64,000 nucleotides of DNA, from positions 215,668-279,667 of the forward strand of contig NW_027476361.1 of the NCBI RefSeq assembly GCF_051020955.1, given 5' to 3'. Both the position numbers and the translations under genes were made by a program. Source of the stretch: Megalopta genalis (Eukaryota; Arthropoda; Insecta; Hymenoptera; Halictidae). Shown in pieces: positions 47,398 through 59,735 of this stretch; within the stretch, counting starts at the first letter, position 1, and every line of letters starts with the position of its first letter. The notes under the pieces are model-generated. The model saw only the letters and a list, made by a program, of their open reading frames with translations. It did not search any database and was not told where the DNA came from.

Positions 47398-49260
47398 ACG
47401 AACGAGAAAACTTGGTATAAATCGGATAATATTTGAATAAACGAGCCATCCCGGAAGGTCTCTTGTAATTTCATTAATCGTCGAGAGAGGCTTCGATCGC
47501 TCTCGCTAGACCGACGAGCTCTCGGGTTAAGTGCAGCTGCGAACCGTGTCGTCCCGTGCAAATACCTTCGTTGTTCTCCCTGGACAGAATAAATTTGGAT
47601 CGCAAAGAAAACAGGCGCCATCAAAATACTTGGACATTCAATATTCCCTAACAAAACCCATCGTCGCAGCGTAAGAGTTGAATGAAGAAGGGCCCGTGAA
47701 ATCACCTTATCAAAGAAGGCGGTGCGGTATTAACCATTTCCTCGTTGAAATTGCAGTCTCTCTCTGTCTCTCCCTCTCTCTCTCCCTCTCTCTCTCTCTC
47801 GTCGGGCGCGACAGAGAAAATGGAAAAATTGTTGGAAAGATTGTGTCCCTTAACAGAAGATGATGATGACACTCGTTACGATCGGCCAGGGGCGTGCGTC
47901 GTCGTTACGCAAACGACACTGAATAAATCTGGTGCTTCATGCGTGCTTAGGAATCGTCGCGGCGCGTCGCGGGGACAAGCGTTGGCCTAAGCAGAAGCGG
48001 CAAATTGGCGTCGAGTGACGTTTCCTGTTTGCCTCGTACAGTAACGGACAAACGATTGAGGCATCAAGAGAGAAGAAAAAGATCGGCGGAACGCGCCGTG
48101 CTTGCAGATCTTCCACAAAATGACGTCCGTCATTTGAAGAGCAATTCGTCATACGAAATACGAGCAAACATCGAATCGTCCAAGAACAATATTTAATATT
48201 TAAATTATATGTATATATTTTGATGTAATATTTTTATAGAATATTTTTATATAAATATTTTGCACAATGTTAACGATTGGAAGTCAGTGGAATTCATTTT
48301 TTCGTTCGAATCAAATTCACCCTTTTACAAGCGACACTCGCTGTTTTGCAATCGATACTCACCCTCCCACAAATTAAATTCACTTTCGTTAACCTCAGCT
48401 TTTGCAAATAAAGTTCTTCTACGTTGTTTTCTGAAACTATTCAAATGAAAATAACATTTACATAGAACAAGGAACATGAAATGCTCGTTTAACAGTAAAT
48501 TTAGCCGCATCTGTAATTTTCCTTCCAGTTTGGTAATTTCATACGCATATTCATGTAACAATAACGACAATCCGTGGGAGCGATGGTTGCAACAGAATAA
48601 TTAACAACATCCGACAAAAACTATTTGCCGAAATAATGTTCAATGTTTGAGAGCTTCAACTGTGAAATGAACAAAGGGTGCCTCGTCTGACGGACGTGAT
48701 CACGCGGTTCCTGTGTCTTCTGGAAGCTGACATCATCTAAAACGATAATGATCTCTGAAGAATTTCGCGAAAAATATTTCCAGCTGAAAAATTGTTAATG
48801 TTATATAAGTGAGACACATATTTTCAGATTGAGGAAGGAAACAAATCGAAGAAACAAGTATCAGTTGCATGCTTCGAACTGAAATTAAAATCCGTCGTCT
48901 TAAAATTAAGACCGCTGCTACTCTATGCAGCAAAGTCTACCGTAGACGAATACTTTGTATGCTAGCATAATCGCCGGCGGGGGAAGACCGAACCAATATA
49001 ATCTGGAAAGGGATCAGAGGGGATTTGGTGCGAGGGCAGGCATTCGCATGTTTCGGACACAGGCCAGCTTGAGCACAAGCGACCCCTGATACACGCTAAT
49101 TAAGCTTTATGAATTTAAAATTGCGCTCGTTAACCGAGGCGCGTGTCAAACAATTTCTTGTCACGATAATGATTATCTTCAGCTCGCGTTATTACTACGC
49201 GTTATTACTGCGTTATTACTACCCATTTCTCGCGTGACGCCGTGAATTTAGGAAAAACCG
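47398..49260. other. Stretch beyond the gypsy relic, no gene recognised
   Basis: 47400-47700 shows minus-strand open sequence of unclear origin (possibly the 5' part of the retroelement). A CT microsatellite lies at 47756-47802. 48190-48960 is AT-rich. No recognisable gene. Confidence 0.4.
47756..47802 (+). repeat. CT-rich microsatellite
   Basis: TCTCTCTGTCTCTCCCTCTC grading into pure (CT)n. It creates a Ser/Leu-rich short frame that is not a gene. Confidence 0.92.
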
Positions 49261-50180
49261 GCGGCGGCGGCCGTGGTGTGTTCGAAGGATTTCCCTCCGG
49301 AAAAGTTGGTTCGAGCCCGGCCGAACTCCGGGGTCAACTTATGCACGGATATATCCGGCTTTGATCGCGCGGCGACCGTTCCGCTCGATAAAAGGAGTCA
49401 AGCCCGCCGCGTCGAAGCAGGCCAAATAAACGTATCACGGCTGACGCCTTTGTTCCTGATTATGGAATTTTTTTCGAGCGACGCGCAGCGTCCGCGTTTC
49501 CTTCTCGCCCGTTTCAGTTTTATTACCGCGAGCCCCGCCACAGCGAGACGCTATTTTTATTCCGGGATTTATAACGGCCAGCTCAGCCGGCCACGAAATA
49601 TTCTCCCGCCAGGCTTTTCAAAAATTCCACTTTTTTCGGACAACTTTATCCTTAACGCTGCCCCCCACCCACACCATCCTGCACGCTGCTCCATCACGGC
49701 CGCGCGCAGGCTACGACCAGCTGAAAAAGCTGAACCGTCCACCGCACTTGCACTTCACTTACAACACCTGCGATTCTTTTCCTCCTTCCGGCGCGGCGGA
49801 GCGAGCCGCGAAGGGAACTATCCCCGGCTGAATTAGAGCGTTCCGAGGTGCTGTAACGAAATAAACGCGGACGCCCGGTTCAAACTGCGAACAACGTAAT
49901 TACAGAGCTGCGCGGGAAGGGCTGGCCGCGCAGGTATGAAAATGAAATAGCGCTGGACAGAGAGTGTTTTTCTTTTTTTATCGGAGCGTCGCGTCGCGAC
50001 GTTCGCGCGTCGCTCTCGCGGCGAGTTAACGAAAACCGCGGTGTCGCCGTGGGACGGCTTGCCAATATTATTGACGCGAATCTTGGAACAACGGGCAAAC
50101 AATATCGCGAAATAATAAATAACTTCGTCGCCGTCATTCGCGAAGCTCCGCGAGCGATTATTTGATATACTGCGTGCCCG
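49261..50180. other. CpG-rich island without a recognised gene
   Basis: Strongly CpG-rich compared with its surroundings. A 187-codon plus-strand frame (49273-49836) and overlapping minus-strand frames are open mainly because GC-rich sequence lacks stops; none shows a recognisable domain. It could be a promoter-type island or a conserved intronic element. Confidence 0.4.
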
Positions 50181-52556
50181 GAATAACGGGTGGGGGCTGT
50201 AGATTCAGTAGCTATGGAAATCAATAGCGGCAATCCCAGCCCTGTAGAACACGATATCAAGGATGTCGTATTCCTGGCACAGATATTGGCAAATACATGT
50301 CTATTACATTGTAATTATCTTTTTATTCACCGTCGAATCTTTCTTATAATATATCTCTCGTACGAAATGCGAAACATTTTTAAAATTCTACCTTTGTAAT
50401 CGTCATTGCTTTTTAATCATTTCTTTAAACTTTCCGATCGACGAAATAATCATAAATTTAATGGATTCTTAACAGAGACTTTATTGTAATTTATTTTTTC
50501 ACGTTTCGCTGCAAATAAATGAAGATAAAGTTACTGCAAGTGAAATATTACTTGTATTATTTTGTTCGCTGTTTAAACAAAAGTGCGCTTGACTGATACA
50601 ATTTAGTAAGTCAATTTTGTGCTAGAGTGATTTAATATTATTAAATCATATCGAATTTCATATTTTCTGCGATTCTTCTTTAATATTTTACGTTGAAGCT
50701 TCAAAGGGGCTTTCATAAATGAGTTGGTAACAATATCATACGTTATTGCATTTTACAGAGTTTTTAATTTTTTTTCATCATCCACAAATTAAGTGTTTTG
50801 ACTTAAACCATTTTTTAACGCCTCGTATGTTACAAAAATTTTCCATTATTTATTAAGAGTACAATAGACTCTATATTTATTACAAAAACGTATCGAAACA
50901 CATCGCACGATTTTTCCGGCCAGTAATGTGCCACTGCTTATGCGTTACTATCGTGTAAGTATAGAAAGCGACCATATACTTATCCGCGATAGTGTTTACA
51001 CTCGTTTAGAGCATTGGCCATCAGAAGCCCAAGGCAGTAAAAGAGAGCTTATGCGAGCTATAGCGAACATTCCACGAGCCTAGCGAACAGCTGCCTACAC
51101 ATTCATGAAAACCAGCAACAAACCGTCGTAAATCTCCGGCTTCGAGCGTTGCTCTGTTTTGTGCTCGATATCCTATTGAAACCACCCTTTTTGAAGGAGC
51201 TTTAAATATGATTCTATTGTAGCGCTAACATGAGATTACGCCCAAAAACCATTCCAATATTTCGTGTCGCGAGTTCAGCCTCCTGACGGGTTCTGAGTAC
51301 CTGTTTTGGATAATAGAACTTCTGAACAATGGTCCAGTATAAATTTCGAAATACAAAATATGCCGCACATCTATGTATTATTGTTTCGAACTTTCTTCGG
51401 AGAACGAACGATAACTGAACTATTTATGCAAATATATCGAATCTTTGGGCAGAATAAAACTTATCCGCAGTTAGTTCGACAAAAGGCTATTGAATATCGA
51501 TATATCGCACCTCGTAACATTTGTAATCAGTTAAAAAGAATTTTATAATAAAGACATCGGATGAATTTAAGGAACTTAAGGATAGCGAATTTAGTGAATT
51601 TGAGTGAATTTTCAAGAGAAAGTTTTAAGTGAATTTAAATAAATTTAATTAAGGATAGCGTTACGTTATCTTCAACTTATTACAATCACTAAAAGAGGAA
51701 AGTGAGCTTCAGCTAATTTATATTTTTTACAATTCATTTAGACAATTTTTATTTTGTATTACGATCCGATTTTGCGTAAAGGTCCAACGATAACTATAAT
51801 TTTCTGATTCGAAGCTAACAAACTCTCATTAGAAATTATTAATAACTTGGACACAATATGATTATGTATCTTCTGATGTTTTTTCTACTTAACAATAATC
51901 TGCTAATTCGAAGCTAACAATCTCTCGTCGGGAACAATAACACTTTACAGACATTCCCGATAAAAATTCCTCGGAGTGAATCGCAACTGCGTCGTCTACT
52001 CAACTTGGAACCGCCAGTCACCGCTAAATCGCATCGCGTAAACAATAAGTATTAGATACATCGACGAAAGTCAAAGGGATTTCCTCGTCGGGGGGAGTTT
52101 AATTAAAAATCTGCGAGCTTTATCGCGCATAAACCCCGCACGGCGTCCTGATACTCCCGATGACATATTTACCGATATCTAACTGAAAAAGGTTAATAAG
52201 CGATACACACGTTGCTGGAAGATCGCGCGATTCTATCAACGGCCGAACATTTACTTTAATCAGCCGTGCAACCACAGGCCCGGTTGCTGCTCGCACGGGC
52301 CGCACCTGCGCAACGTAACGCGCGTGCCGAGTTAATCCTGACTGACGCGTAATCACGGAAGCCCGGCGGATCCAATTACCAGAAGCAGAACTGGAAATAA
52401 GGAAAACAGAGCCGTCAGTGCTCTGATTCGCCTTTACGACAGCGCAAATATTAACGGACAGGGATTAGAACGACGAGTAATTAAGTCACGCAAAGGGAAT
52501 ACGAAGAAACTCGGCTGGATAGGGAGAAATAGAAAGAGGGAGGCAGAGATAGTCAG

Positions 52557-52557
<1 letters not shown>
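50181..52557. other. AT-rich stretch
   Basis: No gene recognised. AATTCGAAGCTAACAA(T/A)CTCTC appears twice (about 51810 and 51905). Near 51580 GGATAGCG and GTGAATTT motifs repeat. 52100-52400 is GC-richer with no recognised feature. Confidence 0.4.
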
Positions 52558-52598
<41 letters not shown>

Positions 52599-52608
52599 AA
52601 GAGAGTGC
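52558..52608 (+). repeat. GA microsatellite
   Basis: Pure (GA)n of about 17 units followed by GAAAGAAAGAGAG. Confidence 0.95.
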
Positions 52609-53104
52609 TACGTCCCAGTCCATCAGTTCCCCCTCTTCGCATATTTGCGTAATTTTTAGCTAATAGATATATTATTATCACTGTTATTATTATTACTATT
52701 ATTGATGGATTTTGTTTGGCACGTGGATGACGTCTCTTTCAGATCAAAACAGAATTGACAGACTTTACCATATTGACTTTAATACTAAACTAAGCTGACT
52801 ATTGTCATACAGCGTTATACTTTGTAAATCCATAGAAGAAATTTCTAACGCAGTCCGCGTCCGTTTTAAAAAAACTGCGAACTGTCCGTCTGAAATATTG
52901 CAAGAATGTGTAAGCTCTCGACAACACTTTGTGCATATGGTACAATGCGCAAAATAATCTCAAGACAGATGAAAGTTGGAATTTCATTATTCTTGATTTT
53001 CCTCTTAATTCCAGCCGTGCCGGATCCAATTTGTGCCATGAATTACGAAACACGATGTATGACGGGAGCGGATTGCATATTCCATTACGAACGAGTGAAA
53101 CAAA

Positions 53105-53670
53105 GAGAAGGAGAGAGAAAGAATAAGAGATAGAGATAGAAATAGAGATAGAGATAGAGGTAGAGATAGAGATAGAGATAGAGATAGAGATAGAGATAGA
53201 GATAGAGAGATAGAGAAATAGAGAGATAGAGATAGAGAGAGAGAGATACAGAGAGAGAGAGATAGAGAGATAGAAAAAAAATTAGAGAGATAGAGAGATA
53301 GAGAGATAGAAAATTAAAGAGATAGAGAGATAGAGAGATACAGAGATAGCGAGATAGAGAGATAGAGAGATAGAGAGATACAGAGATAGCGAGATAAAGA
53401 GATAGAGAGATAGAGAGATAGAAAATTAAAGAGATAGAGAGATAGAGAGATAGAGAGAGATAGAGAGATAGAGATATATAAAATTAGAGAGTTAGGGAGA
53501 TATAGAATTAGCGAGTTAGAGAGATATAAAATTATAGAGTTAGAGAGTTACAGAGATAGAAAGATGGAGATAGAATAAGAGATAGAAATAGAGATAGAAA
53601 TAGTGATATATGAAATGAGAAAGAAAGAGAGAATAAGAGATAAGGAGAGAGCGAGGACGTGAAAGAGAGA
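53105..53670 (+). repeat. GATAGA / GAGATA microsatellite, about 560 bp
   Basis: Regular (GATAGA)n near 53130-53210 breaks into GAGAGATA-type variants with interspersed AAAATTAGAGAG and AAAATTAAAGAG. AGATAGCGAGATA(A/G)AGAG is repeated as a longer unit around 53340-53400. Simple sequence with some higher-order duplication; no gene. Confidence 0.95.
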
Positions 53671-56600
53671 GTGAGATGGACATTAGATCGAAATACTCGA
53701 CGCACCATAATCCTCGAGCAGATTTCAGCCATCATATTTTAGATTTAGACCATCGCCGAACTAACTGCTCAGAGAACCTGCTAACGAGGAGCGCCCTCCG
53801 GTTTTCGCTGATCGGAGAAAGTAGATTCCAGAGACCCTCGTTTGAGAACAGATCGTTTATAAGTTACCCTCGAAAAGCGATTTTCATACAAACCACTGCA
53901 TTGATACATGGAAAGGTACTCTATGCGATTGAGTTGAACGTTTCATGATTAATTTTACGCGCAAGGGTCGCATTTAGCTGCGTTTTGCTATTTTCTTTTG
54001 AATCTTTGCGAGCTCAGTTCTTATTTCTTTCAATTATTTAACCTTACGTATTCTATTAGCAATGTGAGCAGTTATGATTTCTCTGTGAAAAATATTAAAA
54101 TTTTTTCAATTTCAGTGTCTCTTCTTATTTACCAAAGTAGGTGTTCGAAGAAAACTATGCTTAATGTGAACAGAATATTCCAGTTTTTCGACACAAAATT
54201 ACAAACCTTGAAAAATCGTTCTAATTTACCGATTATTTATTTTTATGAAATAATGAAAAAATTATTGACTAAAATAAAATTGTACTGAGTACTCTCCTGA
54301 ACAAGATACTATAATCTAATTCACATTATAAATGCAAGAATATATTTAAGCAATGATAACTAAACAGTGGATTTTATGCACTTTTTTACAAAGAAAGACT
54401 AACACAGAAGCAAAACTGTGCAGACATTAGAAGAATTCGAAAATCTCTTTCAATTCTGCACGATTTATTAAAATGATTAAATCATGAACGACATTTCCGC
54501 CTGATCTATATTCTCTACAGTTAACACACATAATTTTTCATTATCATAAAGATCCACGGTGCAATGATTACTCCGAAACTGTTGCGCAAAATCAAATTGC
54601 ACTATCTCAAGTCTCCTAAAAATCCTCAGCAAGACTAAGAACCTGAAGAGGTATTCCGCGGTCTATAATACGATAACTGTAAAATCTAAGCACAACTGAA
54701 AAGCTAGCCTCAAGAGAAGCATAGAATTAGAGCTAATTGCGCGGGAACAGGTGTTAGTGGTTGAACGTTTCACGAAGAAGGGAATTCGCTGTAGAACGTA
54801 AAAAGAAAAGCATTCCTTTAAGAGGAAATTGCTGGCTGAAGTCACGGAAATACTAAAAAGAACGTTGACCAGCGTTCAAGGTCCCTTGCCGCATTCTCAT
54901 AACTCCCATTGCAGACATTTCCGCAGGGCTGATAGGCAAATTCGAAATAAGACCGTTTTGCATAATAATACGGCGACGGGACGGAGGGAAGGTCAAAGAT
55001 TAATGTATACATTCGTGTATCGATCGGTGGTGGCGGGCGTTGTTTGAGTATTACGCGAGCCGGCTGAGGAATGCGAAGGATTTACGGAAGTGCGTCAAAC
55101 GAGAAACAGAAACACAACTCGCCAGAACAAACTAATAAAAATGTTGCCACCGGTGCGTACACTTACACAGCGACGCTCTCGGTGCGAGGGTGCACAATGA
55201 ACCGGAAACGGATACGCATAATTTAATGGGACGAAACGATACACAGGTCGGTACGACACACACTTTTATTAGCTCTGCGGATATTTATTAGTCTGCAATA
55301 ATGGATAATTATTGTGAGTCCGGTGTTTTACAGGATAAAAGTAAATTTTGCTGGCGGCACGGTTTCCCGATATGTCAACATTAATTCGCGTTGCCGAATT
55401 TAATTTATAAAATCGGACCGCGTTTCGGTGAGCAAACAATGCGAACTTATACGAAACGGAATGCCCGATTTTTTGAAATATGAAAACTATTTCCGGTTCG
55501 CGCTGCGTCCGTTCTATCGCGGTTCGTTGTATCGAATTTATCGATAATTTCGACGAGAAGAATTTCAAGAAAATAAGAGAAAAAGAAAGGAAACGATATA
55601 ATAACGAACGACCCGGGCCGGAAGGTATCATTTGTCGCATTTAATTTGAGTAATGGATTATTCATAGAGTGTTATGAAAATATTTTTTTCCGATTCGTGT
55701 CACGAGAGAAAAACAACGTTCAACATCAAAGTGCAAAATGTTTTCATACACACAGGTTCTGCTCAATCATTCGGAACAGGGTTCCCTTTTGACGCGGGGC
55801 AAAGCCGTCGTTCGCTATATCTTGACATATTTTACATTTTTGTTCCGGCATAGTGTTTCCTATTCTAGACAGCGCCGGTCGAGCTAGGATAATGCGAAAT
55901 ACGTTATAATAAATGAAAAAAGAGTGCAGGCATTTTTTGTTTGCCCGCTATGTGACTGCGATGTCATAGAATATCAAAAGGGAAATACGGTTCCCCTTTA
56001 ACCAACCAACGGCGATGCTGGAGGTCTATTCTGGCCTGCCGTTTTCTTTTCAGCTTTTTTTTCGAAAATCAGAGTACGCTGCGATTTTTAGCACAACTCT
56101 CCGGGCTGTCGGACTACGCGTCGAGCCGGCGAACGTTTATTGCTAAACAGCGAAGCAACGTTAAAGCAATAACGTTAAGTAACGTTCCGTGGCGCGCATT
56201 GCTCGTTTGTATTATGTGTTGCCATTCCGTGTAAGAGGACGTTGTGTTTCTAACTCACATAAGTGGATCAGAGCTTTGTTCAATCAATCAAAACGACGGT
56301 TTTTACGGGGAAAGTTGCTAAGTGTTGTCGATACACGGAAACTTATCGGCCAACGCGAAACTGAGGAATCCACGAAAGAAACTAGTTATCGGTTATCAAA
56401 GTTGGATCATCCAGGGTGATTCGCGTGGCGCCGCGTGTGTTTAACGAACACCTGGCGAACCACCGTGCTATCCACGACAGCGGGCAAACGATTAAGACGG
56501 GAACAAGGATATTGGTAAAATGCACCAATGTTGCAAATCTTCTCCGAAATGACGCACGGTGGGCAAAGTGGCAAAGTTGCCTGTCAAATTCGAAGAACTT

Positions 56601-57299
56601 TTGATAAAAATTAGATAAAGCGACGTTTTCTTTTACGCGAAAAAAACTGAAGTGTTGCAGAATAAACGAAAAAAGAGAGAATCCACTATTTTTTGATCTC
56701 GAAAATTTATGTTAAACTTGAAATATTCCATCGAAATTGTGATTTATTCAGTACCGTGTTGCATTTTTTAGTGACATGCAGATTTTTACGCGCTCATTTC
56801 AAATCGTAAAATTTATCTACCACTTTTGAAGTTCGAAAAAAAGACCAGCGTGTTACCAAATCACAATCCTGAAATGGTAGATGAATTTTGCGACGGGATC
56901 TGAAACGAGTGTGTCAAAATCAAATAAAAATGAAATATTATAAAGAAGTAGATGGTTAAAAAAAACGAGAACCACCGTGCATTCGATCAATTGTTGACGT
57001 AAACGTTGGATTGGCAATTACGCTGACGCCCTGTCATCGTTCCTTCCGTAAACTCTCCTCTCATTTACATTTTTCCAAAGATGCAGAAAATCATGCACGT
57101 GTTGCCGCGAAAGTTATCGATTTATACCGAATGCATATTTAGCTCCGCCGTGCACGATTAACGAACGTTTAACGAGAGACAAGTTGGAAGCAAAAATGAA
57201 GATAAGCAGGGTTCGTGCGGAACGTAATCTATGGGTCCATAAAATCTGCAATTTGTGGCTGAATTATTCCCTTCAGGAGCATACGCACGCTTCACCATA
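53671..57299. other. Non-coding stretch before the satellite block
   Basis: No gene recognised. Mostly AT-rich with CpG-rich patches (54830-55080, 56100-56600). Two consecutive plus-strand frames at 56189-56419 and 56416-56604 overlap by four bases but have no recognisable domain. I see no splice or promoter evidence strong enough to call. Confidence 0.4.
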
Positions 57300-59105
57300 G
57301 TTTAACCTATACATCTATCTCTACCTGTACCTCTATCTCTACCTCTACGCCTGTATCTCTACTACAACCTCTACCTCTACCTCTACCTGTACCTCTAACG
57401 CTACGCCTGTACCTACTACATCTACCACTACCTCTACGCCAATGCCTCTACCTCTACGCCTGTACCTCTACCTCTACTTCTACGCCTGTACTTCTACCTC
57501 TACCACTACCTCTACCTTTACGCCTCTACCTCTACCTATACCTCTACCTCTACCTTTGCGCCTGTAAGTCTACCTCTACCTCTGCGTATGTACCTCTACC
57601 TCTACCTCTACCTCTACCTCTACCTCTATCTCTACCTCTACCTTTACCTCTACCTCTACCTCTGCCTCTACCTCTACCTCTACCTCTACCTCTACCTCTA
57701 CCTCTACCTCTACCTTTACCTCTACCTCTACCTCTGCCTCTACCTCTACCTCTACCTCTACCTCTACCATTGTACTTCTTCCGCTGCCTCTACCTCTACG
57801 CATGTACCTCTACCTCTACATCTACAAATGTACCTCTACCTCCACCTCTATGCATGTACATCTACTTCTACCTCTACGCATGTATCTCTACCTCTACCTC
57901 TACATCTACCTCTACATCTACTACCACTGTCTGTACCTCTACCTCTACCACTACCTCTACGTCTACGCCTATACGTCTACCTCTACCTCTACCTCTACCT
58001 CTACCTCTACCTCTACCTCTACCTCTATCTTTACGCCTGTACATCTACCTCTGCCTCTACATCTACGCATGTACCCCTACCTCTATCTCTACCTATGACT
58101 CTACCTCTACCTCGACCTCTGCCTCCATTCTACCGCTACGCCTGTACCTCTACCTCTACCTGTACCTCTACCTCTACCTCTACGACTACGCCTGTAGCTC
58201 TACCTCTACCTCTACGCCTGTACCTCTATCACCACCTCTATCTCTACCCTTGTGCCTGATACCTCTACCTCTACCTCTACGTCTGTACGTCTAGCTCTAC
58301 CTCTACCTCTACCTCTACGTCTGTACCTCTACTTCTACCTCTACGCACGTTGCTCTAACTCTACCCCTACGCATGTACCTCTACCTCGACCACTACCTCA
58401 ACCTATACTTCTACCTCTACCTCTACCTCTACGCCTGTACCTCAACCTCTACCTCTACGCATGTACCTCGACCTCTACCTCTACGTCAGTACCTCTACCT
58501 CTACGTCTGTACCTCTACCTCTACCTCTACCTCCACATCTACCTCTACCTCCACCTCTACCTCTACCTTTCCGCCTGTACTTCTACCTCTACCTCTACCT
58601 CTACCTTTGCGCCTGTACTTCTACCTCTACCTCTACCTCTACCTTGGCGTCTGTACTTCTACCTCTAACTTTACGCCTGTAATATACCTCTACCTTTACG
58701 CCTGTACATCTACCTCTACCACCACCTCTACCTCTACCTCTACCTCTACCTCTACCTCTACTTCTACGCATGTGCCTCTACCTCTACCTATACCTCTACC
58801 TTTGCGCCTGTGACTCGACCTCTACCTCTCCGTATTTACCTCTACCTCTATCTCTACCTCCATCACTATCTCTACCTCTACCTCTACGCCTGTACCACCA
58901 CCTCTACCACTACCTCTACGCCTGTACCTCTACCACTACACCTGTACCTCTGCCTCTACGATCGTACCTCTAACTCTGCGCCTGTACATCTACATCTACC
59001 TCTACACATGTGCCTCTACCTCTACCTCTATCTCTACTTCTACCTCTACCTCTGCCGCTACTTCCATGCCTTTACCTCAACCACTACCTCTACGCATGTA
59101 CCTCT
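57300..59105. repeat. CTACCT hexamer satellite (AGGTAG on the minus strand)
   Basis: About 1.8 kb of CTACCT repeats, interrupted every few units by TACGCCTGTAC or TACGCATGTAC variants, with single-base changes (CTACAT, CTGCCT, CCACCT). The period is 6, so long frames stay open: they read Leu-Tyr or Ser-Thr or Pro-Leu on the plus strand and Val-Glu on the minus, and are not genes. The minus strand is G-rich with GG every six bases. The array ends sharply at about 59105. Confidence 0.97.
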
Positions 59106-59735
59106 AACAATGTAAGAACAACGTATAACAATGTAGAACAACGTAACACTGTTTTAAAGAACAACATGAGACAACGTAAAACACCGCAAAATTACGTAAA
59201 AAGAAAGTAAAACAACGTAAAACAACGTAAATCAGCAATGCGAAACAAAGAAAAACGCGGTAAAACAACGTAGAGCAATGTAAATCATCAATGTGAACCA
59301 AAGTAAAACAACGTAACACAACGTAAAGCAATGTAAAACAATATAAAACAACGTAAAAATAATGTATAACAGTGTAGACCAACGTAATACGGTATTAACC
59401 AACAACGTGAGACACCGTAAAAGAACGTAAAACAAGGTAAATCAACGCAGAACTACGTAAAGACAAAGTAAAACAACGTAAACAATGTAAATCATCAATG
59501 TGAACCAAAGTAAAACAACGTAACACAACGTAAAGCAATGTGAAACACTATAAAACAATGTGAAAACAAGGTATAACAACGTAGAACTACGTACTACTGT
59601 TTTCAAAACAACGCCAAACAAACCAAACAATGTAAAGCACCTTAAAATAACGTAAATCGTAAATGCGAAACAAAGTAAAACAACGTAACACAACGTAAAG
59701 CAATGCAAGACAATATAAAACGACGTGAAAATAAT
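59106..59735. repeat. CGTAAAACAA decamer-type satellite with ~208-bp higher order
   Basis: Basic units are variants of AACGTAAAAC / AATGTAAAGC. A longer block starting GTAAATCATCAATGTGAACC at 59279 recurs at 59487 (208 bp) and, diverged, near 59652. Minus-strand frames rich in Val, Cys, Phe, Leu and Tyr result from the simple repeat. The array follows the hexamer array with no spacer and precedes the 30-bp satellite. Confidence 0.93.

Noticed and set aside
49300..49330. GGTTCGAGCCC resembling a tRNA B box
   Set aside because: No A box, acceptor stem or anticodon arm can be built around it.
49273..49836. 187-codon plus-strand frame in a CpG-rich island
   Set aside because: No recognisable motif, and overlapping open frames occur on the other strand nearby; openness follows from the high GC content.
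57588..58813. Long plus-strand frames (up to 223 codons) through the hexamer array, reading Leu-Tyr, Ser-Thr or Pro-Leu repeats
   Set aside because: All three frames are open at once because a six-base unit has no stop codon; the complementary strand is also open as Val-Glu. No start context or flanking coding sequence.
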